Shown here in pieces: positions 13,301-25,550 of a stretch of DNA of 64,000 nt (the stretch's first letter is position 1; every line of letters begins with the position of its first letter). Location of the stretch: positions 632,884 to 696,883 of the forward strand of contig OZ025277.1 of NCBI GenBank assembly GCA_964019165.1. The letters run 5' to 3'. The notes below the pieces were generated by a model. It ran no database searches. It had not been told where the DNA came from and saw only the letters and a list, made by a program, of their open reading frames with translations. The stretch comes from Mastigias papua (lineage: Eukaryota > Cnidaria > Scyphozoa > Rhizostomeae > Mastigiidae). A program made the position numbers and the translations under genes.

Positions 13301-15509
13301 AGAACTGCTGCACAGAAAGCGACCAAGAAATATAAGAGAAGACGGAAGCAAATTAAGTTTAAAAATAGAACAGCATTAAAGTCATCAAATCTTTCATACA
13401 AGGCTGGAAGTTTTGGAACAGATTCAGTACCAGAGAACACATGCAGATGCAAGAAAAAAAGTAAAAAGAAAGGAGCCAATGATATTGAACTTATTAAAAT
13501 GAAAAAACAGCAAGAGCCAACTAACTGCAACAAAGAATCATTGAAGATAAAATTTGTGGGGGATGAAGATGTTACCACTATTCCCCCATTCAAAAGAAAA
13601 AAGCTGTAGCACTATGCTGCTAGTGAGTAGAGGAAAAAATTTAATTTTATTAGTTGACCTCTAGTCTGCATATACTTAGCAACTGTGTAGAATTGCAGTT
13701 CCCAATCTTTATCTGCATTTTTCTCTAAATGCACTTTTTGTTGCTTTAGAGTTTAAAAATGCTATTCAAAGCAAACTATAGGCCATATTGATGTGCAAAA
13801 TTGACAGGAAGTACATTTTAGTTATTACTTTAATTTGTATTATCAATTTTTTGATATTGCTACTTTTCCTACTGTTGCTATGGAAACAAGGGTTTTGGGG
13901 GTTTTCCTCCACATTATCAGTAGATTAAAAAAATCCATAATACAAAGTAACAACCAGTCAAAGAGAAACAGTATGGAATTATATGTCACCTCATATGCTC
14001 TTTATTTTTTTTCTAATTAGCAATTTAATGGAACTAGCACCCTACATTATATCTGTGTTACCATGACAACTAGAACCCTTGTTAGCTGAAAACTATCATA
14101 TTTGTATACTCAAATACCTTTTGTGTTTGTGTACCAAAAATCAAATGCGTACTACCAACATTGATGTACTTGTGTGTATTTTAAACATATAATAGAAGGA
14201 AAGCTTTTTTGGTGTACTACCACCTTAAGAACGATGCACGATGGTTACTAAAGTAACATTCTTTGTAACAATAAACTCATAAACTACAGCTAAGTCCATC
14301 AATCTTTGAAACTACTTTGATGTCAAACTGGCTTTTCAAGAATTACCAACTCTCCACACATTATGACATATTGCATTATGTCTAACCCAACAGCAAGGGT
14401 GAATCTACCAGGCTTTGAGGTGCGACGCCCCCAATAATCTAACTTTAGTCAGTATAGTGGTTAGATCACTTAGTCCATTCGATAAAATGGTATATTGTCT
14501 GGGCAATGCATCTTCAATAGACTAGGCATACGAAACAGCTAGCATGATGTGCTTATCAGAGTCTGCCAACGTGCACAGATAGGATATGCACAATGGAGAT
14601 GAATATTGTTGTCACTAATATCAATAGGTATCAAAATATTGTTTTTTAACTGTGATAAGAGAACTGCTTGTTATAAATGATGGCACCTAGCAATGAAAGG
14701 GGTGTGGTTTTCAAAGTTTTCTTTTCACACCACCCAAGCAAATACGGCTAGATGCCTTATATTAAACTATTTCATTACAATTGTGAATCTTATTAAGATA
14801 GATACTAAAACGAACATTTCCTGACAGTTTCATTTTATTGTCGCTTCTGAAAACTAACACCACTCAACCAGAATCATGGTAAAACAATTTAATAAGAATT
14901 GTAGGAATTCACTTGTGCCAAAGTTTTTCATCAAATAAAAGAACAATGTATTCATTTGCCATGAATTAAGTTTTGATCATAGTTTCCAGCTCGCTTTCCT
15001 TGTCGATATATTGTATACAATTACACGGAAGTTTTCTTCTCATCCCCTAGTTGTCTATTACATTATATCCCGATTATATGATGTTATGTTGCCAAGATCT
15101 CCTCCCGAAATGACATTTATTGATAAGTAACAGCAAATGATAGAAGTATGCTTTTATATTATGTTTACTATCTTGATAAGTGTTCTCAAATTGGCCTGTT
15201 TTTACCTGCCACTTATTACCTATGTGCATTTTTCTGGAGGGTCCAAACACCTTTCAGCTGTCTTATTAACTACATACTATCAGAAGGATATCTCACATTG
15301 CAAAAAGCTAGTTATAGCAAATGCGGAACATAGACCTACATACCAAGTAATCTGCTGTTACTTACCATATGGCCTACACTTACCCACCTTTTAGTCTAAA
15401 TTATCAACTTACCATATAATGGATTGTATCCGTAATGAGAACTAAATCCAGAGTGATATGGTAGATGTGGCAGATGGTAAGTAGGAACACTGTTATAATG
15501 CCAAGCCAT
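7367..15509 (-). CDS. otx: Otx-like K50 homeodomain transcription factor (3 exons)
   Basis: Predicted nuclear DNA-binding regulator of the Otx/orthodenticle class. Coding exons, in transcript order, are 15509-15413, 8597-8446 and 7840-7367. They join cleanly (phase 1, then phase 0) through GT-AG introns and give 240 aa. The homeodomain is residues 38-97. It begins [11 protein letters not shown], the usual Otx junction, and ends [13 protein letters not shown]. Lysine at homeodomain position 50 (residue 87) is the bicoid-class specificity residue, expected to favour TAATCC sites. Intron 2 splits the homeodomain between positions 46 and 47, as in many PRD-class genes. The ATG has A at -3 and G at +4, and an in-frame TAA lies 40 nt upstream (15549-15551). 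The C-terminal 140 residues are rich in Ser, Pro, Tyr and His and end [10 protein letters not shown] see no vertebrate-type SIWSPA motif. AATAAA on the minus strand at 6944-6939 is a possible polyadenylation signal. Non-coding 5' exons may exist further right. Confidence 0.92.
7841..8445 (-). other. Otx intron 2 (605 bp)
   Basis: The donor is CAG|GTATG at 8446/8445 and the acceptor TTTAG|GTCTGG at 7841/7840. It separates homeodomain residues 46 and 47. The content is AT-rich and I see no embedded element. Confidence 0.88.
9227..9529. mobile_element. Possible MITE in Otx intron 1
   Basis: The ends AGCCTTCGTTTATATTG (left) and AGCCTAGTCCACATTG (right, read inward) are similar. The roughly 300 bp between contains many CAAACTTT / AAAGTTTG units in both orientations. 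There is no clear duplication and no ORF. Confidence 0.35.
11038..14224 (+). mobile_element. Complete DNA transposon, 3187 bp, flanked by TTAA
   Basis: Terminal inverted repeats are GGAGGTAGTACACCAAAGAA (11038-11057) and, read inward from the right end (14224-14205), GGTGGTAGTACACCAAAAAA, matching at 18 of 20 positions. TTAA flanks both ends directly (11034-11037 and 14225-14228) and no longer duplication matches. One uninterrupted transposase ORF lies between about 480 bp of 5' and 615 bp of 3' sequence. A second GGTAGTAC motif in the terminal-repeat orientation lies inside the right end (minus strand, 14156-14149). The element is inserted in Otx intron 1, antisense to Otx. TTAA duplication is typical of the Kolobok and piggyBac superfamilies. 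The transposase is not piggyBac, so Kolobok-like is the better label by target site. Confidence 0.88.
11519..13609 (+). CDS. DDE transposase, 'Mutator-like' domain type, 696 aa
   Basis: Predicted cut-and-paste transposase of the element at 11038-14224. The first in-frame ATG is 11519 ([11 protein letters not shown]); reading before it is open but has no ATG. A CxxC...CxxC zinc-ribbon-like module lies at residues 111-144 (ICASC, RCVKC). The catalytic-core motifs I recognise are [12 protein letters not shown] (Asp about 252), VGDGDSSSF (Asp about 351), [11 protein letters not shown] (about 378-388) and QNQNESLNG (Glu about 528). DGTWQKRGH and CVGHVQKR are hallmarks of animal proteins annotated with the Mutator-like transposase domain. 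The C-terminal 100 residues hold several Lys/Arg clusters suitable for nuclear targeting, ending FKRKKL. There are no internal stops or frameshifts, so it may be recent or still functional. Several antisense and out-of-frame ORFs here are shadows. Superfamily assignment is less certain than the identity as a transposase. Confidence 0.9.
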   Translation: MGRISKRKQRGFIGKKKWEVDGAHGNIDGSHFETDETGDTITDMQTRTASAEKLANSDFQKFAAPNRPATRGLRRQLGMLDSAQPQIEPAAGIKLQDFTLLQECLNVAAICASCKSSKSKLRIFQKNNERNGLAETLFIRCVKCGFKSTFYTSNKIPGKKGKFEVNRRSALAFSNRQKLVNFCAKMNLPPPIHKKPYHEHQRECEKIFVEETEKKMSEAATRLKNVVKNEEPEKVVSWSDGGDVTCISVTVDGTWQKRGHTSKIGAVFLLSVRTGEVLDYQVLSHVCYECMAHRNYKKDSVEYQNWWDSHARVCQINHTGSSGDMETKGAITMFTRSIEKHRLLYTTFVGDGDSSSFGNVSRAVHEQFGDSYPISKEECVGHVQKRMGAALTEFKRRMKGTKLSDGKGVAGAGRLTNQMIKKLQNYYGFAIRQNKGSLAGMKEAINAIKHHIIEEPTKSLAFQHRFCPKAKDSWCYFQRDEASETNSNHNAARLPHAFMQELSPIFDRLSNEDLLKRCLLGLTQNQNESLNGTLWTLIPKTLFLGKRQVTIGVCEAISVFNTGAAAKAVFMEKLGLPVGRNMLRALRREDNRRLRTAAQKATKKYKRRRKQIKFKNRTALKSSNLSYKAGSFGTDSVPENTCRCKKKSKKKGANDIELIKMKKQQEPTNCNKESLKIKFVGDEDVTTIPPFKRKKL

Positions 15510-18500
15510 TCTGCTTTTCTCTGATGCTAGCAACCTACAATAAATCACTTAGTTTTCAAATTTGCTTGCGAATTCACTTCCTTCATAATGAGCTCACTAG
15601 TCTCTGTGATGTAAAGAGCGGTACTTCCTTTCATACACATTGCAAAGTTGAATAAATTAAGAATGTAGAAATATATAAATAGGATAGATTCACAATATAG
15701 CGGACAAGGAAATTCAAAGATAACATAACTCAGATAAGATTTATTGAGGAGTTTATCTAAATGAACTGATAATTTTCAGGGTAGCCTAATCCTTTGCAAT
15801 TCATTATTACACTTTTCATTGTTGGATTTTTTCATTGAACCAGAGGAAACGTCTGAAAGAGCACATTTGCCCAATAACTATTAAATACTTCTCGCTTGCT
15901 AATACAAATCTTTTACTATCTGTTAAGGGATCTGAGCATTTTAGATTGAAAGGCCAAATGTATTACTATGATATCTCTTCAATACTTCAGGTTGCTTTGT
16001 GTTTATAATGCGAATTGATAAGCATTACTATTTTATCAAACTTGGAGCTTCATAAAATGAAAAGCATCTATCTTGGAGATCTGTTTGCTTCGGGTTCGTT
16101 CTCAAATTTCGGGGATTCATGCAAGGAAATCTGGACAGCATCAAGTCAAGATCTTAAATTGGTAATTGTGCATTCAGATGATGCCAGATATATGAATGTA
16201 CAATAACGTATTGGTTGGTTTTTTCAAAAACTGATAACAAACAAGAGCATTGAATTTTGCGTCAATTGCGCTGTATGTCAATACAACAATACATGATAAG
16301 AGCAAGCACCATAAAAGGACAGCATTTAATAAGTATTGCATAGTGAATGATTTTAAAACTGTCAACTATGCTATCATCAAGTCATATATGATTTAATGGA
16401 GCATGGTTGTTCGTTTCAAATAAAAAGATGCTCTTTTCAGGTGTCTAATGAACTTCAATAGAAGGTTAACAAATATTTTGTTAGAAAGCTTGCTTGGAAA
16501 AAGTGCGACTTTCTGACAGTAAAGGAAAGTTGATGGAAGTTTCTTTTTCTTTGTCTTGTTGTTGGTCACAATTTGACATGAAATATCTAATATAAAGGTC
16601 CGAAGTTTTCAAAAGATATCTTAAAATTAAGATGTATTTCATGATTCTAATAGATATCTAGGTTAGATTTGACTTTGCTAAATTCAGCTTTCGATCAAGT
16701 GTGTTGAACTCAGTTCGTATGTGATACATGAATATATGGAATAGCTGATTGTCTTTGTTAGTAATGCATATTCAAAACTATATTGATTTGAAGTTAAAGA
16801 GTTCGTTAAACAGCTTGATAAAATTTTTCTGTGTTGCTCTCAATGAAGATTATGTTAGACTATGCTAGCATTTGAACGTATATGAAAGACAGTTACAAAA
16901 TAGCTATTTTCCATTAGACTTAACAGTTTGTTGTTACTTTACAGAAAGTTCCATGAAACTTTGTAGTAAATTTGAAAAGTTCTTAGTGTGGTATACTAAG
17001 ATAAATGAATAATCGATCTGCCTCGATAACTGAGAGGAAAGAAGTGAGTTTTAATCCGTAGTTCGCAGCACTGCTCTTCAAAGAGCTTCTAATTTTGCTC
17101 GTGTATATGAATAGAATTAAATTCTGCTTAGGTGTTTTATCACTTCAATTTCTATTACACGTAAATATGCCAAAAAGTGCTAAAATGGAGATTTATAGAT
17201 ATCTTCATTGACTTACCAATGCTTGCTATGATCAAGTAGCAAGTTCAGGCACTTGATTGCTCTTGTTTGTCTCAATGCCTTCCTTATAGGTTTACTATTT
17301 TCGCCGCAGATCTCAAAATGCGCCGCTATAAGAAGCCTTAGCCGATACTTTAAGTGTAGTTTGCCATGGCTTTAACTTGTTTGCAGACGTGAGTAAATTA
17401 GCAATGTGAAAGACGCGGATATAGCTACGTTCCACGTTGCAAGTTTGATCCTCTTATAAGTATGAAGTTTAAGACCAAACACAATGGAATGTCTGCTAAT
17501 ATATCTGATTCACGAAGCAGTTTTTAGAAGTGTTTGTGAATGTTTATTAATAGAATTTGTTTCCTTGTCAGTTCATTAGTTTGATGTCAGAGAAGAATGT
17601 TGAGAGGAGAGCCGCAAAGAAATGTTTTCATCATCAGTCTGAGTTTAGCTTTAGCAAACGTAGTCATCCAACATTGACATCTTTTTCAAATTTGAAGGTA
17701 GTTTTACATGATGCTTGACTTTGTAGTCAGATATCATCGGTACAGGAGGTAGCAAAATGTGTTAGCCTAATAAATATGTTATCAACATCTTGAAAAACCC
17801 TTAATCTCCATGGTGGCCTGTGAATACTCTTTAGGAAGCCTTGAAAGGCAAGATAATCCAATCAAAGTGGAGATGAGTGCCAATATTCTTGAAAGAATTA
17901 AAAATTAAGCCTTGCAAAATCTTTTTTAGACTTTATTGCCTTGATCAAGCATATACCTCTACTCCTTTGATTTGTGATTTACAAAGAACGTATATAAACA
18001 TATCGATTCTTAAGCCTTACTTAAGCTTTTTCACCAGTCTACTATTACTTTTAATTGCTGAGATCAGCCTCCCGTCTTACATAAAAGAAAAAAGATCTTT
18101 TTTAGGAAGAAGGAGCAGAAAATTCAATGTTCATTTGATTTCATTCTCACAGAGTCTTTTTGCACTTAACACGAGCAAACAAACTTTAGTCAACCATTGG
18201 CTTAGCTATGCAATTAGTTTAAATTTATGAGTAACATTTATCCTTCTTCTTTTACTCAATACAGTAATATCAGCTGAGACATAAAACTGGCTAGGTATAC
18301 ATGCAAGTATGAAATTTGAACGCCGATTAAGAATGTTTGCAGAGATCCCAGATCTTTTATTTCGGATCTTACAGAAATAGCAGAAATGTATCAATTCTGC
18401 AGAACAGGCCCTTTACACAGGAACATAAAATAATACTGACAAACGGTGAAGAATTGAAAAATATGATAATTCCATGTGGGTCACGTAGACAAGTCTTATT

Positions 18501-21361
18501 CTACTTGAAGATATCTTTTTTGTAGCTAATACCTATGAATTCATATCTGTCTACAAAGAGGTCAGCGTTATACAGATAATGCGTAATAGTAAACAGGGAT
18601 GAATAATTTAGTCTTGTTCAGCGCAAGTGTCATTCTTACATAGAATCTTGGAGTAATTATGAATAAAGCTGGATTATACAAGCTCATTAGTGTAAAGACT
18701 GTCATTCTGAACTCGCAGTTTCTCTAAAATGACATAAAGTTAATTTCTGAAAAAATTAGCAATACAATATCTATTCTCCCCAATTGCAAATACTACTCCT
18801 TTTTTAACCTGTTATGAAGGGATTTCTATGCAGAAGAATACGTTTGTTATTCCAAAATGAGGGAAGTTTTGATTCACTAAATAGCTATGGAATTGAATAA
18901 TAATGGGAGTTGTAAAATTGCTGTTATTTTTCTGGAGTTCCCGCTACAAGTGATGCCTTGGGCACACATGCTGTTATTGGTGGCTTTAAATATATTTGGC
19001 TCGAAATCTTAATTGGCAATTGTTTGTGAAATAACAATGCAGTTGATATATGTAATCCTGATCATCATTATAAGTATTTGAACAGTTGATTAGCAGTTTA
19101 TGAATCATCCTAAATTCATTTCATTCGATCTTTATTACTCCAACCTGCCAATTCACGAACCTCTTTCATAGATTCTACAAACATTCCAAGTTTTTCAGAA
19201 TTTCCAACAATACTGAATTGACCTTATCATTTATAGATTTAAATATTTCAGGTGTTCTGTTCAAATTCTATTTATACAAAAAATTATGCAGTAATTGTTG
19301 TCTGTTCCACTTAAGAACAGCACTAATATCTCTCACTTTATCTCAGCTAATAAGCATTATTTCCAACAAATGGACTTTTATCACCTTCCCTTAGAAGTAA
19401 GAAAACACTCTTCTATAACTTGGAAAATCAAGCAGGGTATCTTGGTATGCTATTGAAAGTCGTCAAATTAATTTTAAATCGCCTTACTATATTCAAATTC
19501 TTTTTAGCCATCTTCTATTAACTGATTAGACACTATGACATCATTCCTCAAGTTAAAATCTCTACCTTCTTCCTATCCTTGGCATAATCGTCTAGCAGAA
19601 TTTTACAAAGCGTATGTCATCATTTGTATTCTGCTCATTGACGAGTAGATTATCTAAAATTGCTGGACGACTATCATCTTCTAGTTCTCAATTTTTGTGG
19701 CCAAAAAATTCTATCAATAGTATCTATTATCGAAAATGAATGAAGCATTTTCTTAATTTCTGTACATATGTTGTATGCTGTGTAAGACAAAAGCTTCTTT
19801 TCTTTCAAAAAACACATTGATCGAAAAATGCAAAATGAATGTTTATCGTGGATGAGGCATAATTAATTAATGTTAAATGCAAAATTAACATATGTGTTTA
19901 TTGCGGAGGAGGCATAGGTACACTATTTAACAAATTTGACTTCTATGGCCACACCTTGTTGTTTCGCAACGTCAGAGGAACCCTGAGAATATGAATAACA
20001 AAAAGTTCTCTTAATGACTGTCTAGTTTTGTAGCCTCTTTTTTACTCATTTTCCCCAATAAGTGCTTAGACTTACAGTTTAAGCAAACTTTCATTTTTGT
20101 TTCTACTTCTATAATAATGACTTTCTATAATTAATTTTCTTGCGCATAATCCCAGGTTAGTCATATTGTGATGCTAGGAATCCTTTCTGCCCCATTATTG
20201 TCTGACACCTTTTGCTTACGTGAATTATCCACTATAGCAGTTGGCTCTTACAACTATCCTTTCTAGCCAGACTTTCAACTGCTAGTTTCTACTCTTAAGA
20301 TGCGACCTTCAATAATTTATATCTATGAATATATACTGTCTGCTTGCTTAGAAAATGTCTATGACACAACCATAGAACCAGCATTAATCTGCTTGAATTT
20401 TAATGTCATGCGGTCTGAAATGATATAGTTGCTGGTGTAATAATGGTGGTTAATTTAGTTGATTTGATAAGAAGACCTGGTTGATGATGTAACAGTCGTG
20501 ACCTTGGGCACTTCTGCTTGCACTGTGCTTCAAATGTTTGACAACTTTTTATGGCCTTGTATAACAATCATGAACTAAAAACAGTTGTTTTAGTTTCCTC
20601 AATCCCTTTGCTACATTATTTGGTCCGCTTCAAGGACACCTTTGTTAGAATCAAACAAAAAATAGAAAATAAATTGCGTTGAAAACAGAGCTCTCATTAT
20701 TGCATGAATTTGGAAGCGCCAAGAGAAATCAAACTTGTTCCTGATAATTAGAGAAGTCAGTTTATTGGTGATGTTGCATCGGTGCTATTGTATCGGCCAC
20801 ATCTGACAAATGACCATTGGAGAAACAGTGTGACTTCCACATCGTTACATGTCTTATCCATTCTCTAATCATGTGGTACGAAACTTGAAATGGCCGAAAC
20901 TTTAATTTCTTTGCTAACAGAGTTACCTTTAGTCTCATTCCGTTCAGAGCCCTGAACTTCATGTGACAAGATTTTTCCGGGAAAACAACGAATTGTTTTA
21001 TGAAGTTGCATTAAGCACTTTCGTATAATAATGGTAGTAAAGAAACTTGGGGGGAGTTGTTGATATCTAAACATCACTTCATTCTAACGAATAGGCCATT
21101 GTCACTCTTCTTTATTATGCAATGTAAAGGAAAGGCCTAAAGCAAGGCCAACAACAAAAGAAGAGAGAGAAAGGCTTGGCAGAGAGGAAGATAGATCAAG
21201 TTTGTGGATTTTAGACTTGGAAAAAGACACATTGCAGGACTCTTGAAAGGAAGAGGGATGTGCGACGCTTTATAGTTTACCAATAGTTGAAGTTGATTAT
21301 AAGAAGTGGTCAGTAACTATCATCGCTCCCTGAGAACATATGTTTTGCGGTAGTTATCTAT

Positions 21362-21382
21362 TATATATATATATATATATAT
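21362..21382. repeat. Short (TA)n tract
   Basis: About ten AT dinucleotides. Confidence 0.85.
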
Positions 21383-22373
21383 GCAACTTCCAAACAGGAA
21401 CAGTTCCCTTCTTATTTTATAAGTAATGCTCAAAATTACTTTGTCATTGTTCTTATGCTTTTGATATTGCGTCTTCATTCAGCCTTATACAACGCTTTAC
21501 TTTTGATAGTTACTTAACATTCATAAGCACTTCACAGCTGAATCTATATATACTCAATCTTAGATATCCGAAATCAGTTACATCTCCTGCTATTTCAGAA
21601 GAACATTTCTAGTTAATTCATGTTTTAGCTGATTGTGCAACTGAATTCAAAATATGCCCAACGAAATCTTGGCTAATGGATGATAGTTCCTTACAACTTT
21701 TACATAACCACACCAACCTTCGCCTACCCTGTATAAACAATCTACTCTTCCCTTCTATTCTGCACACCTTAGTTTAAATTCAAACTTATATTTTCTCTTG
21801 CTCTAGCATAACTGATTAATCAAGCAGTCGTAAAATTGATGACAATTCTCTTAAATTTCTGACTGAAGACCTTTTCGCTTTTCGTGCTGTCTGTTTCCTA
21901 CATCGATCTATCTGCATTGTTGCATGTAAATGCTAGTATAATTAAGAACTTTCCAAATCTAGGTCTATGTTTAAACTAGGAAGGCAATTCAAGAGCTTTT
22001 CAAGGTATCTCTTCCTGTTTTTGGACATAGCTTCGTTTCTACAGCAGCTCAAGTAAACTCAAAGCAGCATCACCAACAACTTCTCCTATGAGTTGATAAT
22101 CCTTTCACTTTTAAATGTGCTGTTTTTGATAGGAGCTAAATGTATTTGAAGTGGCTGTTATCAAATAGCTAGATATTCTGTATACTTTGCAATTAAAGTC
22201 TTTCCAAGAGGATTACACCAATGCAATATGAATCTAAAGCCGTTTAAAAGCCCTGTCTTCCACTTTTTCAATTTTTGGGTCTTATGGACAGCCTACAACT
22301 TCAGTTTATCTTACACTCTGCACCTATATACATACATATATGGACGGGTCTACATACATATAAATATATATAC

Positions 22374-22512
<139 letters not shown>

Positions 22513-25236
22513 AATAATTTATATATGATATATATGATAATTATTGTATTTTTGTGAAGAAGGATTTACAATACCAGATCAGCTTGTCAAGCACCATGCA
22601 TATTACGAATTTCTATTCTAAATCTGATGTTTTTCTACTTAAAGAATGTTCTTGCTTTAAACTTTTATCAGCAGTTTTTCCATGTGAGGCTTCATGTTTA
22701 GCTTCTTAAAGAAACATCTTAGCAAATATATAATGTGCTAGACTTTGAATTGATTCTTGTCAGATAGATTTTTCAAGTTCAAGAATTCTTCTTGAATCAT
22801 ACACTTGTGTCTTAATATGACTGATTATAAACGAGCCATATTCTCAGAACAATGTTTCCTTCTATTACCTAATGGATGCCTCTCTTTATTCTGCTTCTAC
22901 TTGATGAATAACATCGCTTGTATTCAAGTAACAAGCTTCATTCAGGAGCACACATTGTGTCTTGGTACATCCTCTCAGAAGCCGTTTAAATTGCCTTAGA
23001 AGCCTTACTCTTGAGGATTTACCTATCTATTTTCTCTACGCAGAGCCTCAAAAATCCTAAATCGTAGTTTATTTGTTGCTGCATAGCGCTAAAGAAGCTT
23101 TACTGTCATAAAAATGTCACTATTTGGCTACTGAAATAGCTTTCACAAACTTGGCAACACTACTTAAAGTAGTCTGTTCTTCATCGCATAGATATCTCTA
23201 CAACTCCATCTGATTGATTCGGTATCAACTCAGTGCAGAGTAGAATATTTCTACAATATTTGTTTATTCATTTGCAGTATGAATACCCAAGCTAGATTAC
23301 TGACTTTGAGTTATTTACTTGTTGGTCAAAATAGGATTACAACGAGAGCAGTATGTTTGTGATTTAACATTCGATAGAAATATTACAGTGAAAAGTACAC
23401 TAGAAAACAGTTAAACTGACTGATTACCTTCATGCAAATATATGAACCTCCTTAACGTTATGAAGTATAACTGTGTATCATACTAAAAAAGAAGTTTTAG
23501 ATTCCCCATTGTTAGGCCAAAATTCGAGTTCAAAATGGGTAATGCCTCATCGCTCTTTGGTATGCTTTAATGATATAATCATCTTGCCTGTTTAATACAC
23601 TGCCAAAGAAATAAGTTACTGGATACTAAAAATGAAAACACACAGTGTCCAAAAATCTTCCTACACTAGACGATTTACCTTCAATAAGTACTCCCTTCCG
23701 TTTCTTCTAGCTTCTGTTCTTTACCTTCAGTGTCAAGCTATCATCAGTTGATGAAATAACATGTGTTTACTTGCTCGATGTGTAAGAGCAAATGATAAAT
23801 TGAAGGCTATGGTAAGTATCAGTAGAGAAATAATGCATTCGATCTACCTCTGCACGTCTGAATAATAACCTCTTTTCAAACAACCGCTGTCACGTGAGAG
23901 ATGGAGAAAGAAATTCTTTGTTCACACCTTCTATACGATTTGGCTTGCCTTTGCAGATTGTCTCACAACTGCCTTCAACCACTGCCTATGAGCAGCACGA
24001 GCAAGATGGAAGCAAGGCCTCTACCCACTAACTACCGAAGATTAAATTGCTCTAACGGATTGGGTTGAATTCACAATTTAAGTAGAACAAATGAGAAAGA
24101 GGAGAAGTAAGGCGGCCGTGCTTATTGGATAATAGCTATTCTCAGACTGATTACAGAGTTGGGTGTTTGAAAAAGCATTGTTACGTATAGGACTTATGTG
24201 CCTTTAGAGATGTCTTCGGCACAGTCTAATCATACATAAAACGTCTTAATTCCACTGTTTCCTTTTCGAAAAGTAAGCTCAATGTAATGAGATAATAAAG
24301 AAGAGGACAGCACGAACAATGCTTCAATCCCGAGAAATGCTTATAGGCCGACACGTGTGGGTATGGAAAAATGTTAGAAAACAAATGATTTTGCTAAATT
24401 ATTCATATTTGGTAATAGATCTGCTCTTAAACTCATAAGTAACATGGATATCTGTGAAGAGAGATGTATATTCGATACACGAATGACCTGCACATAGCTG
24501 TACCATGACGCCTGCGCTCATGGACACATACTGTAAGCCACTTAGTTAAAAAGCTTTTATTTGTTTAGGCCCATATTCACTCATAGCGGGTGATAAATGC
24601 TTAAGAATTGTTCATGGTAATGATACTATATTATTCGTGGAGAGTGTCCAATGCAAATTGTAACAACAATTAAAGTTAAAACTTCGGGCACACTTCTATC
24701 ACTGTTTCTCCATTATGAAAGAAAATCAATTGAGAAGATATTTCATTTGCAATTCCTCTAAGCTTTGCATCTTATTCTCCAGATTTCCTGCTCTTCTTCT
24801 TTGCAACGATAGAAATTACAGTCACTACGTATATATAGGAGAGGAGAAAATCCACTTCTTTTTGGCATGGACATCAATGATAAAGAAAGCAGATCTGTTT
24901 TCTACCTTCATTCTCCTCCATTTCCATCCCAGAAAGAAATGCTTTGCTTTCTCTTCTCCTATTTTTAAATATACGTTGTGATTGTGATTTCCACCTCTAC
25001 AACATTCTAGTAGCTGTTATAGTAAAGGAAAAGTGTCTACGCTATCTAGTTCCAAGTAAAATTCTTCACCTATCTTAATTCATATCTTCTGGGAATTGAA
25101 TTTTCAACATTTTGTTGCGATCTTTGGCAATTTAACATACATTATTACGCCTGATGATTTGATGGTTTTGTGAAACATACGAAACCGATGGTCGCGTAAT
25201 AGGGTATGTTGTATTTTGACTTCCTTTAATCTCCTT

Positions 25237-25550
<314 letters not shown>

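Larger units (their letters stand above)
8598..15412 (-). other. Otx intron 1 (6815 bp), hosting transposons
   Basis: The donor is TATG|GTAAGT at 15413/15412 and the acceptor AACGTAG|GAATCC at 8598/8597. The phase-1 join makes a Gly codon just before IPRKQ. Nearly half the intron is the transposon at 11038-14224. A smaller MITE-like element may occupy 9227-9529. The rest (8598-9226, 9530-11033, 14229-15412) is AT-rich sequence in which I recognise nothing further. Confidence 0.85.

Noticed and set aside
13093..13593. 166 aa minus-strand ORF
   Set aside because: It is a shadow antisense to the transposase C-terminus, with no domain of its own.
15787..15792. TAATCC site upstream of Otx as autoregulation
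   Set aside because: It is the expected K50 homeodomain site, but a 6-mer is frequent by chance and no cluster is seen.
17877..18230. 117 aa ORF
   Set aside because: Low-complexity hydrophobic reading of AT-rich DNA with no family resemblance or start context.
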